DNA of 20,445 bases from Acidobacteriota bacterium. GTDB taxonomy: Bacteria; Acidobacteriota; Terriglobia; Terriglobales; Acidobacteriaceae. The stretch is taken from NCBI GenBank assembly GCA_021802085.1, contig JAKAAZ010000040.1:1-20445 (forward strand), written 5' to 3'. The translations under genes and the position numbers were made by a program. Below are positions 13,989-20,445 of this stretch, piece by piece (within the stretch, counting starts at the first letter, position 1; every line of letters starts with the position of its first letter). The notes beneath the pieces were generated by a model. That model was not told the origin of the DNA. It searched no databases and saw only the letters and a list, made by a program, of their open reading frames with translations.

Positions 13989-15293
13989 GTGAGCTGGAGA
14001 ACAATGCTCGATAGGATCTGGAGCAGTGAAGCAGCGAACGGGGTGGGCCATCCTGCTGCCCAATATGGACTCGATATGGCGGGTGCCAGTGTCGACGGGG
14101 CGCAGCGCAAGACGGTACCACTCCCGTCAATCCTAGGGCCAGTGCGGCCTCCGAACGCATTGTTGCCCAAAGGAACGCCCGCAAACCTGCGGCGTTTCGC
14201 GGAAAACCCCGTTCCAAGACGGGCGATCAACGTCATCAAGGACCGCATTGCAAGCATGGACTGGCAGATTCAATTGCGACGGGGATACACTCTGGCCGAT
14301 GTCCCCGATGCGCATGTCAGGATGGAAATACTGCGACGGACGCTGGAAGAGCCAAACGACGCAGACTCATTCCGTTCTGTGATGGAGCAGGCGCTGGAAG
14401 ATGCGCTGGTAGGCGGTTTTGGCGCCATCGAGATGGAGCGAACGGAGGATCCGGAGCGGCCCTTCGCTCTGTGGCCAGTGGATGGAGCGACGATCCAGCT
14501 GAATGCCAATTGGGATGGAGATCAGAATTCGCCGCGCTACGCGCAGAACACAAACCGCGTCGGGCCCGGATCGCAGATTCCTCTCTACGACAATGAGCTG
14601 ATTTACATTCGCGTGAATCCACGGTCTCACACCCCATTTGGCCTGGGGCCGCTGGAAGTAGCGTTTGAAACAGTGAACAGCTTTCTAGCGGCGCACCGGT
14701 ATGCGGGAAGGCTGGCGAGCAACAGCGTCGTGCAATATGCGCTGTGGCTGAATGAGACCACACCCGACCATCACAATCGTCTGCTGCGCTGGTGGCAGGA
14801 CGAGATCGAGGGTACCGGTCGCGTACCGCTGCTGACGTGTGAACAGAAGCCCGAGGTATTGAAGTTTACCGGAGGCACCGATGCGGAACTGCGGCTGCAG
14901 TGGCAGGAGTTTCTCATCCGTATGATTGCGAATGCTTTTGGCCTTCCGCCGATGTTGCTGGGGCTGGAGAACGACGTGAATCGCAACACCGCCCAGGAGC
15001 TTCTAGACGAGTCATTTCGCAGTACGATCGCTCCGATGGCGCGCATGTTAGCAGAGCATTTCACACGCGACCTGTTTTGCAAGCGTTTGGGATGGCGCGA
15101 ATTTGAATTTGTTTTCAACGACCTTGATGTGGGCGACGAAATGGAGACGGTTCAGATTCAAACGGCGCTGTTGAAGGCCGGGGTTCTGACCGTCGATGAA
15201 GTGCGCGCGCAGCGCGGACTTCGTCCACTCGAGCCGACGATGCAGCTGGAAAAAGCTGCATCGGAATCAAACAGCAGCGAAAGCTCGCAATAA
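13989..15293 (+). CDS. Phage portal protein
   Basis: The 434-aa protein starts at GTG 13989 behind AAAGGCGGGG; an in-frame ATG at 14004 is a possible alternative. Features of HK97/SPP1-like portals are visible: VPRRAINVIKDRIASMDW (about 75-92), a domain with ALEDALVGGFGAIEME, the PFGLGPLEVAFETVNSFL block, and the C-terminal NAFGLPPMLLGLENDVNRNT, then AQELLDESFRSTIAPM. This last segment is the classic portal motif just before the clip/crown helices. It forms the dodecameric DNA gate at the capsid vertex and receives TerL. Length is normal for the family. It heads the packaging and head genes that continue in order, with the protease gene 86 nt downstream. Confidence 0.9.
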   Translation: MSWRTMLDRIWSSEAANGVGHPAAQYGLDMAGASVDGAQRKTVPLPSILGPVRPPNALLPKGTPANLRRFAENPVPRRAINVIKDRIASMDWQIQLRRGYTLADVPDAHVRMEILRRTLEEPNDADSFRSVMEQALEDALVGGFGAIEMERTEDPERPFALWPVDGATIQLNANWDGDQNSPRYAQNTNRVGPGSQIPLYDNELIYIRVNPRSHTPFGLGPLEVAFETVNSFLAAHRYAGRLASNSVVQYALWLNETTPDHHNRLLRWWQDEIEGTGRVPLLTCEQKPEVLKFTGGTDAELRLQWQEFLIRMIANAFGLPPMLLGLENDVNRNTAQELLDESFRSTIAPMARMLAEHFTRDLFCKRLGWREFEFVFNDLDVGDEMETVQIQTALLKAGVLTVDEVRAQRGLRPLEPTMQLEKAASESNSSESSQ

Positions 15294-15379
15294 TCGCGGG
15301 TGCCGGGATTCGAAACTGCGGACGTGCAACCACACTTCGCACGATAACAACATCTACAACAAGAATTACGGGAGAGCAC

Positions 15380-15931
15380 ATGAAACTGGACGCAATGGCA
15401 GTCGAGTTCCCGACCATCCAAGGGCACCCGAACCGGATGCCGTTTGAAGGAGTGCTGACGCTGGTCGATGTGCCCAGCGATCGTGCACCTAGCGGATCAC
15501 GCGGCCACCGCGTGACACTGAGCCGCACCGCAGCGGAGGCGGCGTTGCCATCTCTGCTCGGAATGGCGGTAGATTTCCGTCCTGACTGGGACGGTCACGA
15601 TGCGCGCAGCAAATGCGGGATTCTTACTTCAGCCGATATCGTGGGTCAACGGCTGATGGTGGGCGGATATCTGTATGCACGCGACTTTCCTGAGGTCGAA
15701 GCAAAACTGCACGATCTCGCAGCCGGCAGCATGGGAATGTCCTACGAACTGGCCGATGCGCATGTAGAAGATATGCGTGCATCGATATGGAAACTGAATC
15801 GCGTGACCTTTACCGGGGCCGCGATTCTGCTGCGGGATAAAGCGGCCTATCGGCAGACCTCTTTTCGATTGAAGCCTCACGCAATGCGACGTCACGGAGT
15901 TTCCCTGGCAGCGTATTGCGGGGCGGTGTGA
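15380..15931 (+). CDS. Prohead (capsid maturation) protease
   Basis: The 183-aa protein starts at ATG 15380 after GGGAGAG. It has the layout of HK97-like prohead proteases: a beta-rich start (FEGVLTLVDVP), His73 in DWDGHDARSKCGIL as a likely catalytic residue, YARDFPEVEAKL, the serine region GSMGMSYEL (117-124) and WKLNRVTFTGAAILLRDKAA (about 137-156). Such proteases trim scaffold and capsid proteins in the immature head. The position between portal and scaffold/capsid genes is canonical. Which of Ser117 or Ser121 is the nucleophile cannot be decided by eye. Divergence from well-known proteases is considerable. Confidence 0.75.
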   Translation: MKLDAMAVEFPTIQGHPNRMPFEGVLTLVDVPSDRAPSGSRGHRVTLSRTAAEAALPSLLGMAVDFRPDWDGHDARSKCGILTSADIVGQRLMVGGYLYARDFPEVEAKLHDLAAGSMGMSYELADAHVEDMRASIWKLNRVTFTGAAILLRDKAAYRQTSFRLKPHAMRRHGVSLAAYCGAV

Positions 15932-15970
15932 CACGGTACCGATGAACACTCAAGAACAGAAAATAATCCA

Positions 15971-16005
15971 GTGCCGGCTGTCATTCTAAGGCGATAGTCC
16001 GGCAC
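15971..16005 (+). promoter_or_regulatory. RNA hairpin in the leader of the scaffold gene
   Basis: GTGCCGGCTGTC (15971-15982) pairs with GATAG (15993-15997) and CCGGCAC (15999-16005), giving about 12 bp with one G-U pair, one bulged base and a 10-nt loop. It ends 10 nt before the AGGAG ribosome binding site and has no T-run. An RNA processing or translation-tuning element is possible. Confidence 0.35.
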
Positions 16006-16028
16006 CCATAGAAAAAGGAGCAATCAAT

Positions 16029-16475
16029 ATGGAACAGGGAGCAGAGCGTTCTCTTGAAACATTGGCATTGACGCTGGATCGGCTGGCGGGCGCCGCGAGT
16101 TTACTGGAACAGACAGTGAGCCGTCTGGAAGAGCAGCATTTGACCATGTCGGGCCAGGTGCAGAAAATTGTCGCGACTGTGGAGCAAGGCCCGAATGGCT
16201 CGCAGGGAGCAGGCAATGAGCGCATCTATGAGCTGGAACGCAAGCTGCATGCAGCAGTGATGCAGATTGCGGAGTTGCGGGCGCAAAGTGCATCTTCCGT
16301 CTCGAGCGGACGCAAGACCGTGACTGCGGCGACTGTGTCTTTGCTGGCAAAGCAGGGGATTTCCTCGCTTGAATCCATCGAGGCCGGCTCGCTGGATGCT
16401 GCCCTGACAGGGCTAAGCATTGAGCAACGGATTGCGGTGAAGTCACAATTACTGCGGGCCGGACTACTCAGCTAA
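16029..16475 (+). CDS. Coiled-coil protein, capsid scaffold candidate
   Basis: The 148-aa protein starts at ATG 16029 after AAAAAGGAG (8-nt spacing). Residues about 8-60 (SLETLALTLDRLAGAASLL, then VSRLEEQHLTMSGQVQKIV) and 68-88 (IYELERKLHAAVMQIAELRA) form amphipathic heptad-like helices. A Ser/Gly linker and a compact helical C-terminal domain (TAATVSLLAKQGI, then ALTGLSIEQRIAVKSQLLRA) follow. Length, composition and the slot between protease and major capsid protein fit a scaffolding protein that shapes the prohead and is then removed. No sequence family was recognised, so the call rests on coiled coil and position. The 153-nt gap after it shows no gene; a weak bulged stem lies near 16497-16525. 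Confidence 0.6.
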   Translation: MEQGAERSLETLALTLDRLAGAASLLEQTVSRLEEQHLTMSGQVQKIVATVEQGPNGSQGAGNERIYELERKLHAAVMQIAELRAQSASSVSSGRKTVTAATVSLLAKQGISSLESIEAGSLDAALTGLSIEQRIAVKSQLLRAGLLS

Positions 16476-16628
16476 GCCGGTCGCTACACACTGGGTGCAG
16501 GATGATAACCATCGTCCGGCCTGCTGTTCTCACCTTAATACGGGCAGGGGAACGAAGGCCATGCTTTTTCCAGGCTTACGAGATCTAGCCAATGCCAACA
16601 AAGGCCGAAGGGCCAGTGAAAGGACAGA

Positions 16629-17603
16629 ATGAACGCCAATTTTCATGATATTCACGCCGCCGCAGATTACATCGGGCCAGGCGCAATTGAAGTTCCCATT
16701 TATCAGACAGAGATCACTGATATCGTTCGTCGCCGGGGGCTTTTTGGACAGCGGATCAAACAGGTGCCGGCGACCGGACACCCGTCGCGTTACTTTGAGG
16801 AGACTGCAATTCCAGAGCCGACAGCTGCGACCGGATTTGTGGATCCCCGAAGTATTTCTGCGCCGGTTGTGAGTCCAACACGCGTGGAACGCGCTGTTCC
16901 TCTGAAGGCGCTGGTCGCGCAGATCAACTACAACCTGTTCGACATCGAACTTGGCAATCAGCAGAGCCAGTTCGCTTACTTGCAGGCGAAAGACCTTGCA
17001 GACACGATCGAAGGCGTGATGCATATTCACGATCTGGCGTTGTGGAACGGGACGGATACCTCGCTGAGTACGCCTACTACGGCCCAGTATTTTGGGGCTG
17101 CGGCACAGATTGCAGCAAGCGGCAATACTACGACGATTACCACGACCGAACCTATCGTGGACAGCCTGAAGGCCACTATTGCACTGATGGTTGCCAACAG
17201 CAACTATGCTGTGCGGCCAACTGCTATCTATGCCAACCCGGTGCTGCTTGACTTGATTGACCGCGAAATGAAGACAGAATTCAACGTGGTGTTGCATACG
17301 AAGGAGATCAACGGCGGGTTTACCGTAAAAACACTTGTGACACAAGCTGGCGAGCTTCCGCTCATTCCCGACTGGACACTTGGTTACACGGGCGTACCGG
17401 GATCGGGCACGGCACAATTGCCAGCGTACATTGTGACGGAAGACCTGATTGAGTATCACTGGCTGAGCGATCCGAATCCTCGTGTGTTTCAACTTGGCGT
17501 TCCAGGATCGCTAGCTTCACAGTATGTGGTTGTAAAGTTTGGCGCGCCCGTGGTGAAAATGGCTGCTGCTGGCGCTCACTATCAGGTGATTGTCGACCGG
17601 TAA
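16629..17603 (+). CDS. Major capsid protein (HK97 fold)
   Basis: The 324-aa protein starts at ATG 16629 after AAAGGAC. It has the layout of HK97-fold capsid proteins: an N-terminal arm and extended loop (YQTEITDIVRRRGLFGQRIK, then PSRYFEETAIPEP), the spine-helix region AYLQAKDLADTIEGVMHIHD, the A-domain segment IVDSLKATIALMVANSNYAV, then IYANPVLLDLIDREM, and a C-terminal beta sheet ending PVVKMAAAGAHYQVIV. It is the main shell protein, probably made in great excess, and a terminator directly follows the gene. No separate cleaved N-terminal scaffold domain is obvious, in line with a separate scaffold gene upstream. Confidence 0.88.
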   Translation: MNANFHDIHAAADYIGPGAIEVPIYQTEITDIVRRRGLFGQRIKQVPATGHPSRYFEETAIPEPTAATGFVDPRSISAPVVSPTRVERAVPLKALVAQINYNLFDIELGNQQSQFAYLQAKDLADTIEGVMHIHDLALWNGTDTSLSTPTTAQYFGAAAQIAASGNTTTITTTEPIVDSLKATIALMVANSNYAVRPTAIYANPVLLDLIDREMKTEFNVVLHTKEINGGFTVKTLVTQAGELPLIPDWTLGYTGVPGSGTAQLPAYIVTEDLIEYHWLSDPNPRVFQLGVPGSLASQYVVVKFGAPVVKMAAAGAHYQVIVDR

Positions 17604-17646
17604 TCCGCCGCTATAAGTGCAATTTGGACTATTTGTTGCAGCAAGG

Positions 17647-17695
17647 AGGGCTGGCTCCGCAATTGAGGCTAGCCTTTCTTTCCTTTTACCTTTTC
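17647..17695 (+). terminator. Intrinsic terminator after the capsid gene
   Basis: GGCTGGCT (17649-17656) pairs with GGCTAGCC (17667-17674), with two G-U pairs and a 10-nt loop, and is followed by TTTCTTTCCTTTT. The T-rich run on the plus strand supports a rightward terminator, probably partial, that lets capsid mRNA exceed that of the tail genes. It lies in the 145-nt gap before the connector gene. Confidence 0.55.
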
Positions 17696-17748
17696 ATTGC
17701 TCGGCTTCCGCGCGCCGCTGCGCTGGAACTTACTATCGGAGGACCTTT

Positions 17749-18372
17749 ATGGGATATCTGCTGCCGACCGACTACGTGACTTATGGTCTTCCGGCGGATA
17801 CAACGGACGACTGGATCACGATGGCGTCTGCTTTGATCGATTCTTATTGCCATCGGGCAAGCTTGAATCCGACGCAATACGAAGAACGAATGCGCATTAC
17901 GGCACATGCACAGACTGTCCGGCTGAGTTATCTTCCTTTAGTGCCTGTAGCTCCCAATGCATCACCTTTGCTCTCTGTGCAAGCTCGGTATATTCGTCCA
18001 CGGCGCGGGGAACTCATTGATCCTTCCTACGAGCAAATTGCCTGGGTATTTGGTCTGCCTGGCGCCTGGAGCTCCCTCAATATTGGCGATGTTGATTTCG
18101 TTCCGAATACGGGTGAACTCACCTTTCCCATGAACATTCTTGGGCTTCCTTACAACGAGGTTGATGTAGTTTACATTGCAGGTCTGGCCACAATTCCCTA
18201 TGCGGTACAAGTAGCATGCGCGCAGATTGTGAAAAATGCGCAGACTACACCGGGGCTCAACGTAAAGTCCAGCAAGATTGACACGATGCAGATGGAGTAT
18301 TTTTCAAATTCACTGATTGATCCGCAGGTGGCTGCAATGCTGCAGCCGTATGTGGCCACGATGTTGGGGTGA
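17749..18372 (+). CDS. Head-tail connector (gp6-like adaptor)
   Basis: The true start is ATG 17749, with CGGAGGACC 5 nt upstream; the frame runs back to 17617 but crosses the terminator. The 207-aa protein opens with MGYLLPTDYVTYGLPADTTD then DWITMASALIDSYCHRASL, the N-terminal helix pattern of gp6-like adaptors (a helix with ID.YC/R). Then come a beta segment (LPLVPVAPNASPLLSVQARY), an insert, and a C-terminal helix with IPYAVQVACAQIVKNAQTTP. Such proteins form a ring under the portal that joins head and tail. Size is at the large end for the family. It overlaps no neighbour and is followed 3 nt later by the next gene. Confidence 0.65.
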   Translation: MGYLLPTDYVTYGLPADTTDDWITMASALIDSYCHRASLNPTQYEERMRITAHAQTVRLSYLPLVPVAPNASPLLSVQARYIRPRRGELIDPSYEQIAWVFGLPGAWSSLNIGDVDFVPNTGELTFPMNILGLPYNEVDVVYIAGLATIPYAVQVACAQIVKNAQTTPGLNVKSSKIDTMQMEYFSNSLIDPQVAAMLQPYVATMLG

Positions 18373-18375
18373 ATC

Positions 18376-18816
18376 ATGAGCAGCGACTTAAGCGTACGAA
18401 GTCCCTCCGCAGGGCCGCAGCGCGCTGCGGACGCGCTATTACGTTGCCTGGGAGGCAGAACCGCTTTATTGCGTCTGCCCACAAGCGCCTTGAACGGTTC
18501 GAATGCCGAACAACTGGGAGCAGGCAGTCCATCTTACGAAGATATTCCGCTGTCTCCTACCGTATTCCGGCGACTCCGACCGAAGCTTCGTGAGGGTCAT
18601 GTCAATCAGTATGAATTATTAATCTCCGCAGCGTCCGTTCACGTCCAGCTCGGACTGCTGCAGTTGGCCTCGACGGACCAATTGTTCACTATGGCTGCGG
18701 GGGTATTTGTAGATGGCGAACTAATGGTGATCGAAGCTGCTGCCGAGGCCGAGGCATTTGGGTGTCCTTACCTCTACCGCCTGATATTGAGGGCGCCACA
18801 AAACCAAACATTGTAA
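18376..18816 (+). CDS. Neck or head-closure candidate, unknown 146-aa protein
   Basis: The gene starts 3 nt after the connector stop (TGAATCATG), so it is probably coupled. The protein has an N-terminal helix PQRAADALLRCLGGRTALL and a beta-rich second half: LREGHVNQYELLISAASVHV, then QLFTMAAGVFVDGELMVIEA, then CPYLYRLILRAP. The order connector, small beta protein, tail-completion protein, tail tube is usual in siphoviruses, so head-closure or stopper is a reasonable guess. No family was recognised and the call is by position. Confidence 0.55.
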   Translation: MSSDLSVRSPSAGPQRAADALLRCLGGRTALLRLPTSALNGSNAEQLGAGSPSYEDIPLSPTVFRRLRPKLREGHVNQYELLISAASVHVQLGLLQLASTDQLFTMAAGVFVDGELMVIEAAAEAEAFGCPYLYRLILRAPQNQTL

Positions 18817-18830
18817 GAGGAGAAAGTGTC

Positions 18831-19319
18831 ATGCAAAATGCACAAAATACTTTCTACATTACATTGCGCAATCGCCTCGCAGCATTGAATCCAAACCGTA
18901 CGATTTATCTGCGAGGTGTGACGAGGCCCGGCATTCTGGTCGAGAGCAATGAATTGGTAGTAGCTCAGCCGCCGTCCGATGTATTTGTGCTGCGATGGAT
19001 TGGACTGCACAACGATCCGTATCTGTCGGAGGTGTTACTCCAAATGGAGTGCGAAATCGGTTATATGACCGAAGGAACGACAGCAAATCTGGGCATGGAC
19101 CGCGGGGCGATGTTAACAGAAATGGACGCCGAACTTATAGCTCTGGTACAGCCAAATACAGCGCAGAAGATGAACTATGCGCCATCGACCGCGGTTCCGA
19201 TGGAGACTCGGATCTTTTGGACTGAGCCGACATTTCGACCAGTAAAGATTGAACGCGACCGGTTATTACGAACCGCCACGGTCTCGGTTTTCAGCTATGA
19301 AGAGCCGGGGGAGCAATGA
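18831..19319 (+). CDS. Tail-completion/tail-terminator candidate, unknown 162-aa protein
   Basis: The true start is ATG 18831 after AAGAGGAGAAA (7-nt spacing); the longer frame from 18762 overlaps the preceding gene. The 162-aa alpha/beta protein (FYITLRNRLAALNPNRTIYL early; MLTEMDAELIALVQPNTAQK, then METRIFWTEPTFRP later) has the size and place of the ring protein that caps the tail tube at the neck. Its TGA overlaps the start of the tail-tube gene (ATGA). Assignment is positional; no diagnostic motif seen. Confidence 0.55.
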   Translation: MQNAQNTFYITLRNRLAALNPNRTIYLRGVTRPGILVESNELVVAQPPSDVFVLRWIGLHNDPYLSEVLLQMECEIGYMTEGTTANLGMDRGAMLTEMDAELIALVQPNTAQKMNYAPSTAVPMETRIFWTEPTFRPVKIERDRLLRTATVSVFSYEEPGEQ

Positions 19320-20317
19320 GCACGACTGCTATCACTCCATTACCGCTAACGCCACCTATTGTGCGGAGGATCCGAGCCTATTTTGCTCCCGTCAATCGAG
19401 CTGCTGGAATTCCAGCGATTTTTGATCCTGCGCAGAACGGTGGCTTTAACCTGGACGCTCCTCCAGCCCCTTGGCTTGACCTGGGATGGCTTGACGCATT
19501 CGAACGTAAGACTGGAACAAAGGTCATTCCACTGCGGAGCGGAGCACCGGGGCTTCCTTTATCGCAGGTGCGAACTGAGATCGATTCCCTTGTTTTCATC
19601 AATTTTATGAACTGGGGAAAGTTGCAGATGGCAATCACGGCTGGTTCGGAACAGATGAACCTACTGGCCACAGCAGCGGGCGCAGCCGCGAATGGGTCTG
19701 GCGGAACAGCCGGTGCTGCCGTGCCGCTGTCAGCGGGCAGCACTGCGACATTTCTAAATGTAGCGACGAATCAGCTCTCAGAATTCTCTTCGGGGCAAAT
19801 GGTAGTTGTTGATGTCGATTACACCGGTCAGACAGGCTATGTGGGCAGCGGCGTCAGCTCTGCTTATGTGAGTTCTCCAAGTGCGGTCAATTCCGATGTG
19901 AATTATATCCGGCGGATAAGTTTTAATGTGACCCGCATTACTTCTGTAACTGCGACCGGGTTGCAGTTGGCACAGCCGCTGATTGCGGGGGCGCCAGTGG
20001 CCGGAATGTCTGTGCAGCCCATTCTTGGGTTCGTCGACCGGGAGGGGAGCAATTTTTTTCAGGAGTGGTCCGGGTTGTTTGTTATCCCGGGGGAACAAGG
20101 CGACCGAATCCTGCTCCATTATCCTCGCCTGCAAATTGCTTCCAGCGCTACCGAAGCGGTGAGATTGTTGGATGCACCCCTCAGCAAGGTGGACACACTG
20201 GCGCGGGTTACACAGGTGGCCCAGTTTCGGGCGCTGCCGGTGACGGATGCCAACGATGGAGCGCAGGTAGTATGCTTCCGGAGTTATATTCCAGCCGCCG
20301 CCGCCAATCTCTGGTAA
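19316..20317 (+). CDS. Major tail (tube) protein candidate
   Basis: The 333-aa protein starts within an ATGA overlap, behind GGGGGAG. It begins MSTTAITPLPLTPPIVRRIR and contains segments typical of tail-tube beta sandwiches: PWLDLGWLDAFERKTGTKVI, then VRTEIDSLVFINFMNWGKLQMAI with TAGSEQMNLL. The middle has a Gly/Ala/Ser-rich insert (about 115-200) that may be an Ig-like or adhesive domain. The C terminus returns to tube-like beta strands (LLHYPRLQIASSATEAVRLL, then ATQVAQ-type segments and the final strand VVCFRSYIP). It would polymerise into the tail tube. Length above the usual 150-250 aa is explained by the insert. It is the last complete phage gene; tail chaperones and tape measure do not follow within the window. 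Confidence 0.65.
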   Translation: MSTTAITPLPLTPPIVRRIRAYFAPVNRAAGIPAIFDPAQNGGFNLDAPPAPWLDLGWLDAFERKTGTKVIPLRSGAPGLPLSQVRTEIDSLVFINFMNWGKLQMAITAGSEQMNLLATAAGAAANGSGGTAGAAVPLSAGSTATFLNVATNQLSEFSSGQMVVVDVDYTGQTGYVGSGVSSAYVSSPSAVNSDVNYIRRISFNVTRITSVTATGLQLAQPLIAGAPVAGMSVQPILGFVDREGSNFFQEWSGLFVIPGEQGDRILLHYPRLQIASSATEAVRLLDAPLSKVDTLARVTQVAQFRALPVTDANDGAQVVCFRSYIPAAAANLW

Positions 20318-20364
20318 ATGGTGGAAGGTGGGTATTTACTTGACTCAGGTGACCACAACCTGTA

Positions 20365-20445
20365 GTGTTTGCGGCGGTGGGAGATTATCCGCGAGATCTG
20401 CTGGAGTTGGAGCGCCGCTTTTCGAGCGAGGCGGCTTGCAGGGAG
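20365..20445 (+). CDS. Start of an ISXO2/IS1595-type transposase, 3' truncated by the window edge
   Basis: The frame from GTG 20365 to the window end encodes 27 residues containing DYPRDLLELERRFSSEAACR. That is the start of ISXO2/IS1595-family transposases, which normally continue into LRWPxGFxCPxC, a zinc ribbon. Upstream the frame is closed by TGA at 20350-20352. The exact start is uncertain (GTG 20377 is also possible), and no terminal repeat was identified between 20318 and 20364. The remaining catalytic domain lies outside the window. If correct, the element was inserted directly behind the tail-tube gene. Confidence 0.55.
   Translation, partial: MFAAVGDYPRDLLELERRFSSEAACRE

Noticed and set aside
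16530..17492. 320-aa minus-strand ORF opposite the major capsid gene
   Set aside because: It is fully antisense to a well-supported capsid protein, is rich in Arg, Cys and His without any motif, and looks like a mirror of the codon bias of the real gene.
17617..17748. N-terminal extension of the connector protein
   Set aside because: It would run through the terminator hairpin and T-run after the capsid gene; the ATG at 17749 has GGAGG at the right distance.
1..20445. tRNA, rRNA, CRISPR array, attachment site or replication origin
   Set aside because: Reading both strands showed no cloverleaf-like gene, no regularly spaced repeats, and no direct repeat that could be argued to be an attachment site.

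Overview
The window looks like a bacterial chromosome segment carrying a tailed-phage (siphovirus-type, HK97-like) structural gene cluster, bordered by two insertion sequences. The best guess for the host is an acidobacterium (Terriglobia/Acidobacteriaceae). This rests on recall, not on a search: the lipid-A-type oxidoreductase with its small partner gene, and the N-terminal and C-terminal modules of the large secreted tail-fibre-like protein, are of kinds I associate with that group.

Left part (1-1908). The 3' part of an IS3-family transposase reads rightwards to 601. It abuts, tail to tail, a leftward host operon: a small unknown protein (1681-1908) followed by a Gfo/Idh/MocA dehydrogenase resembling GnnA (618-1670).

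Control region and early genes (1990-4239). A leftward HTH regulator with a LexA/CI-like C-terminal domain faces a rightward, near-consensus promoter (TTGACA, 17 nt, TATTAA at 2825-2853) across an AT-rich region with palindromes. Rightwards lie a doubtful 99-aa ORF, a four-cysteine zinc-ribbon protein translationally coupled to a sigma-region-4-like HTH protein, remnants of a small gene, and a probable terminator.

Fibre and lysis-like region (4240-10298). A 134-aa unknown protein overlaps the start of a 1220-aa secreted tail-fibre-like protein. After a short gap come a holin-like membrane protein, a lipoprotein, a 130-aa unknown, a 59-aa unknown and a permuted NlpC/P60-like cysteine hydrolase. 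They are tightly packed and mostly overlap.

Head and tail module (10344-20317). The order is large terminase, portal, prohead protease, coiled-coil scaffold, major capsid protein, terminator, head-tail connector, two neck/tail-completion candidates and a tail-tube candidate. Between terminase and portal sits an unrelated two-gene cassette: a HipA-like kinase and a DUF3037 protein. A perfect 20-bp inverted repeat follows it. This moron-like cassette is the most interesting item in the window.

Right edge. Just after the tail-tube gene starts what looks like an ISXO2/IS1595-type transposase, cut by the window end. No integrase, replication gene, tRNA, rRNA or CRISPR array was seen. The phage cluster is therefore either part of a larger prophage or a decaying/domesticated one; the window alone cannot decide.
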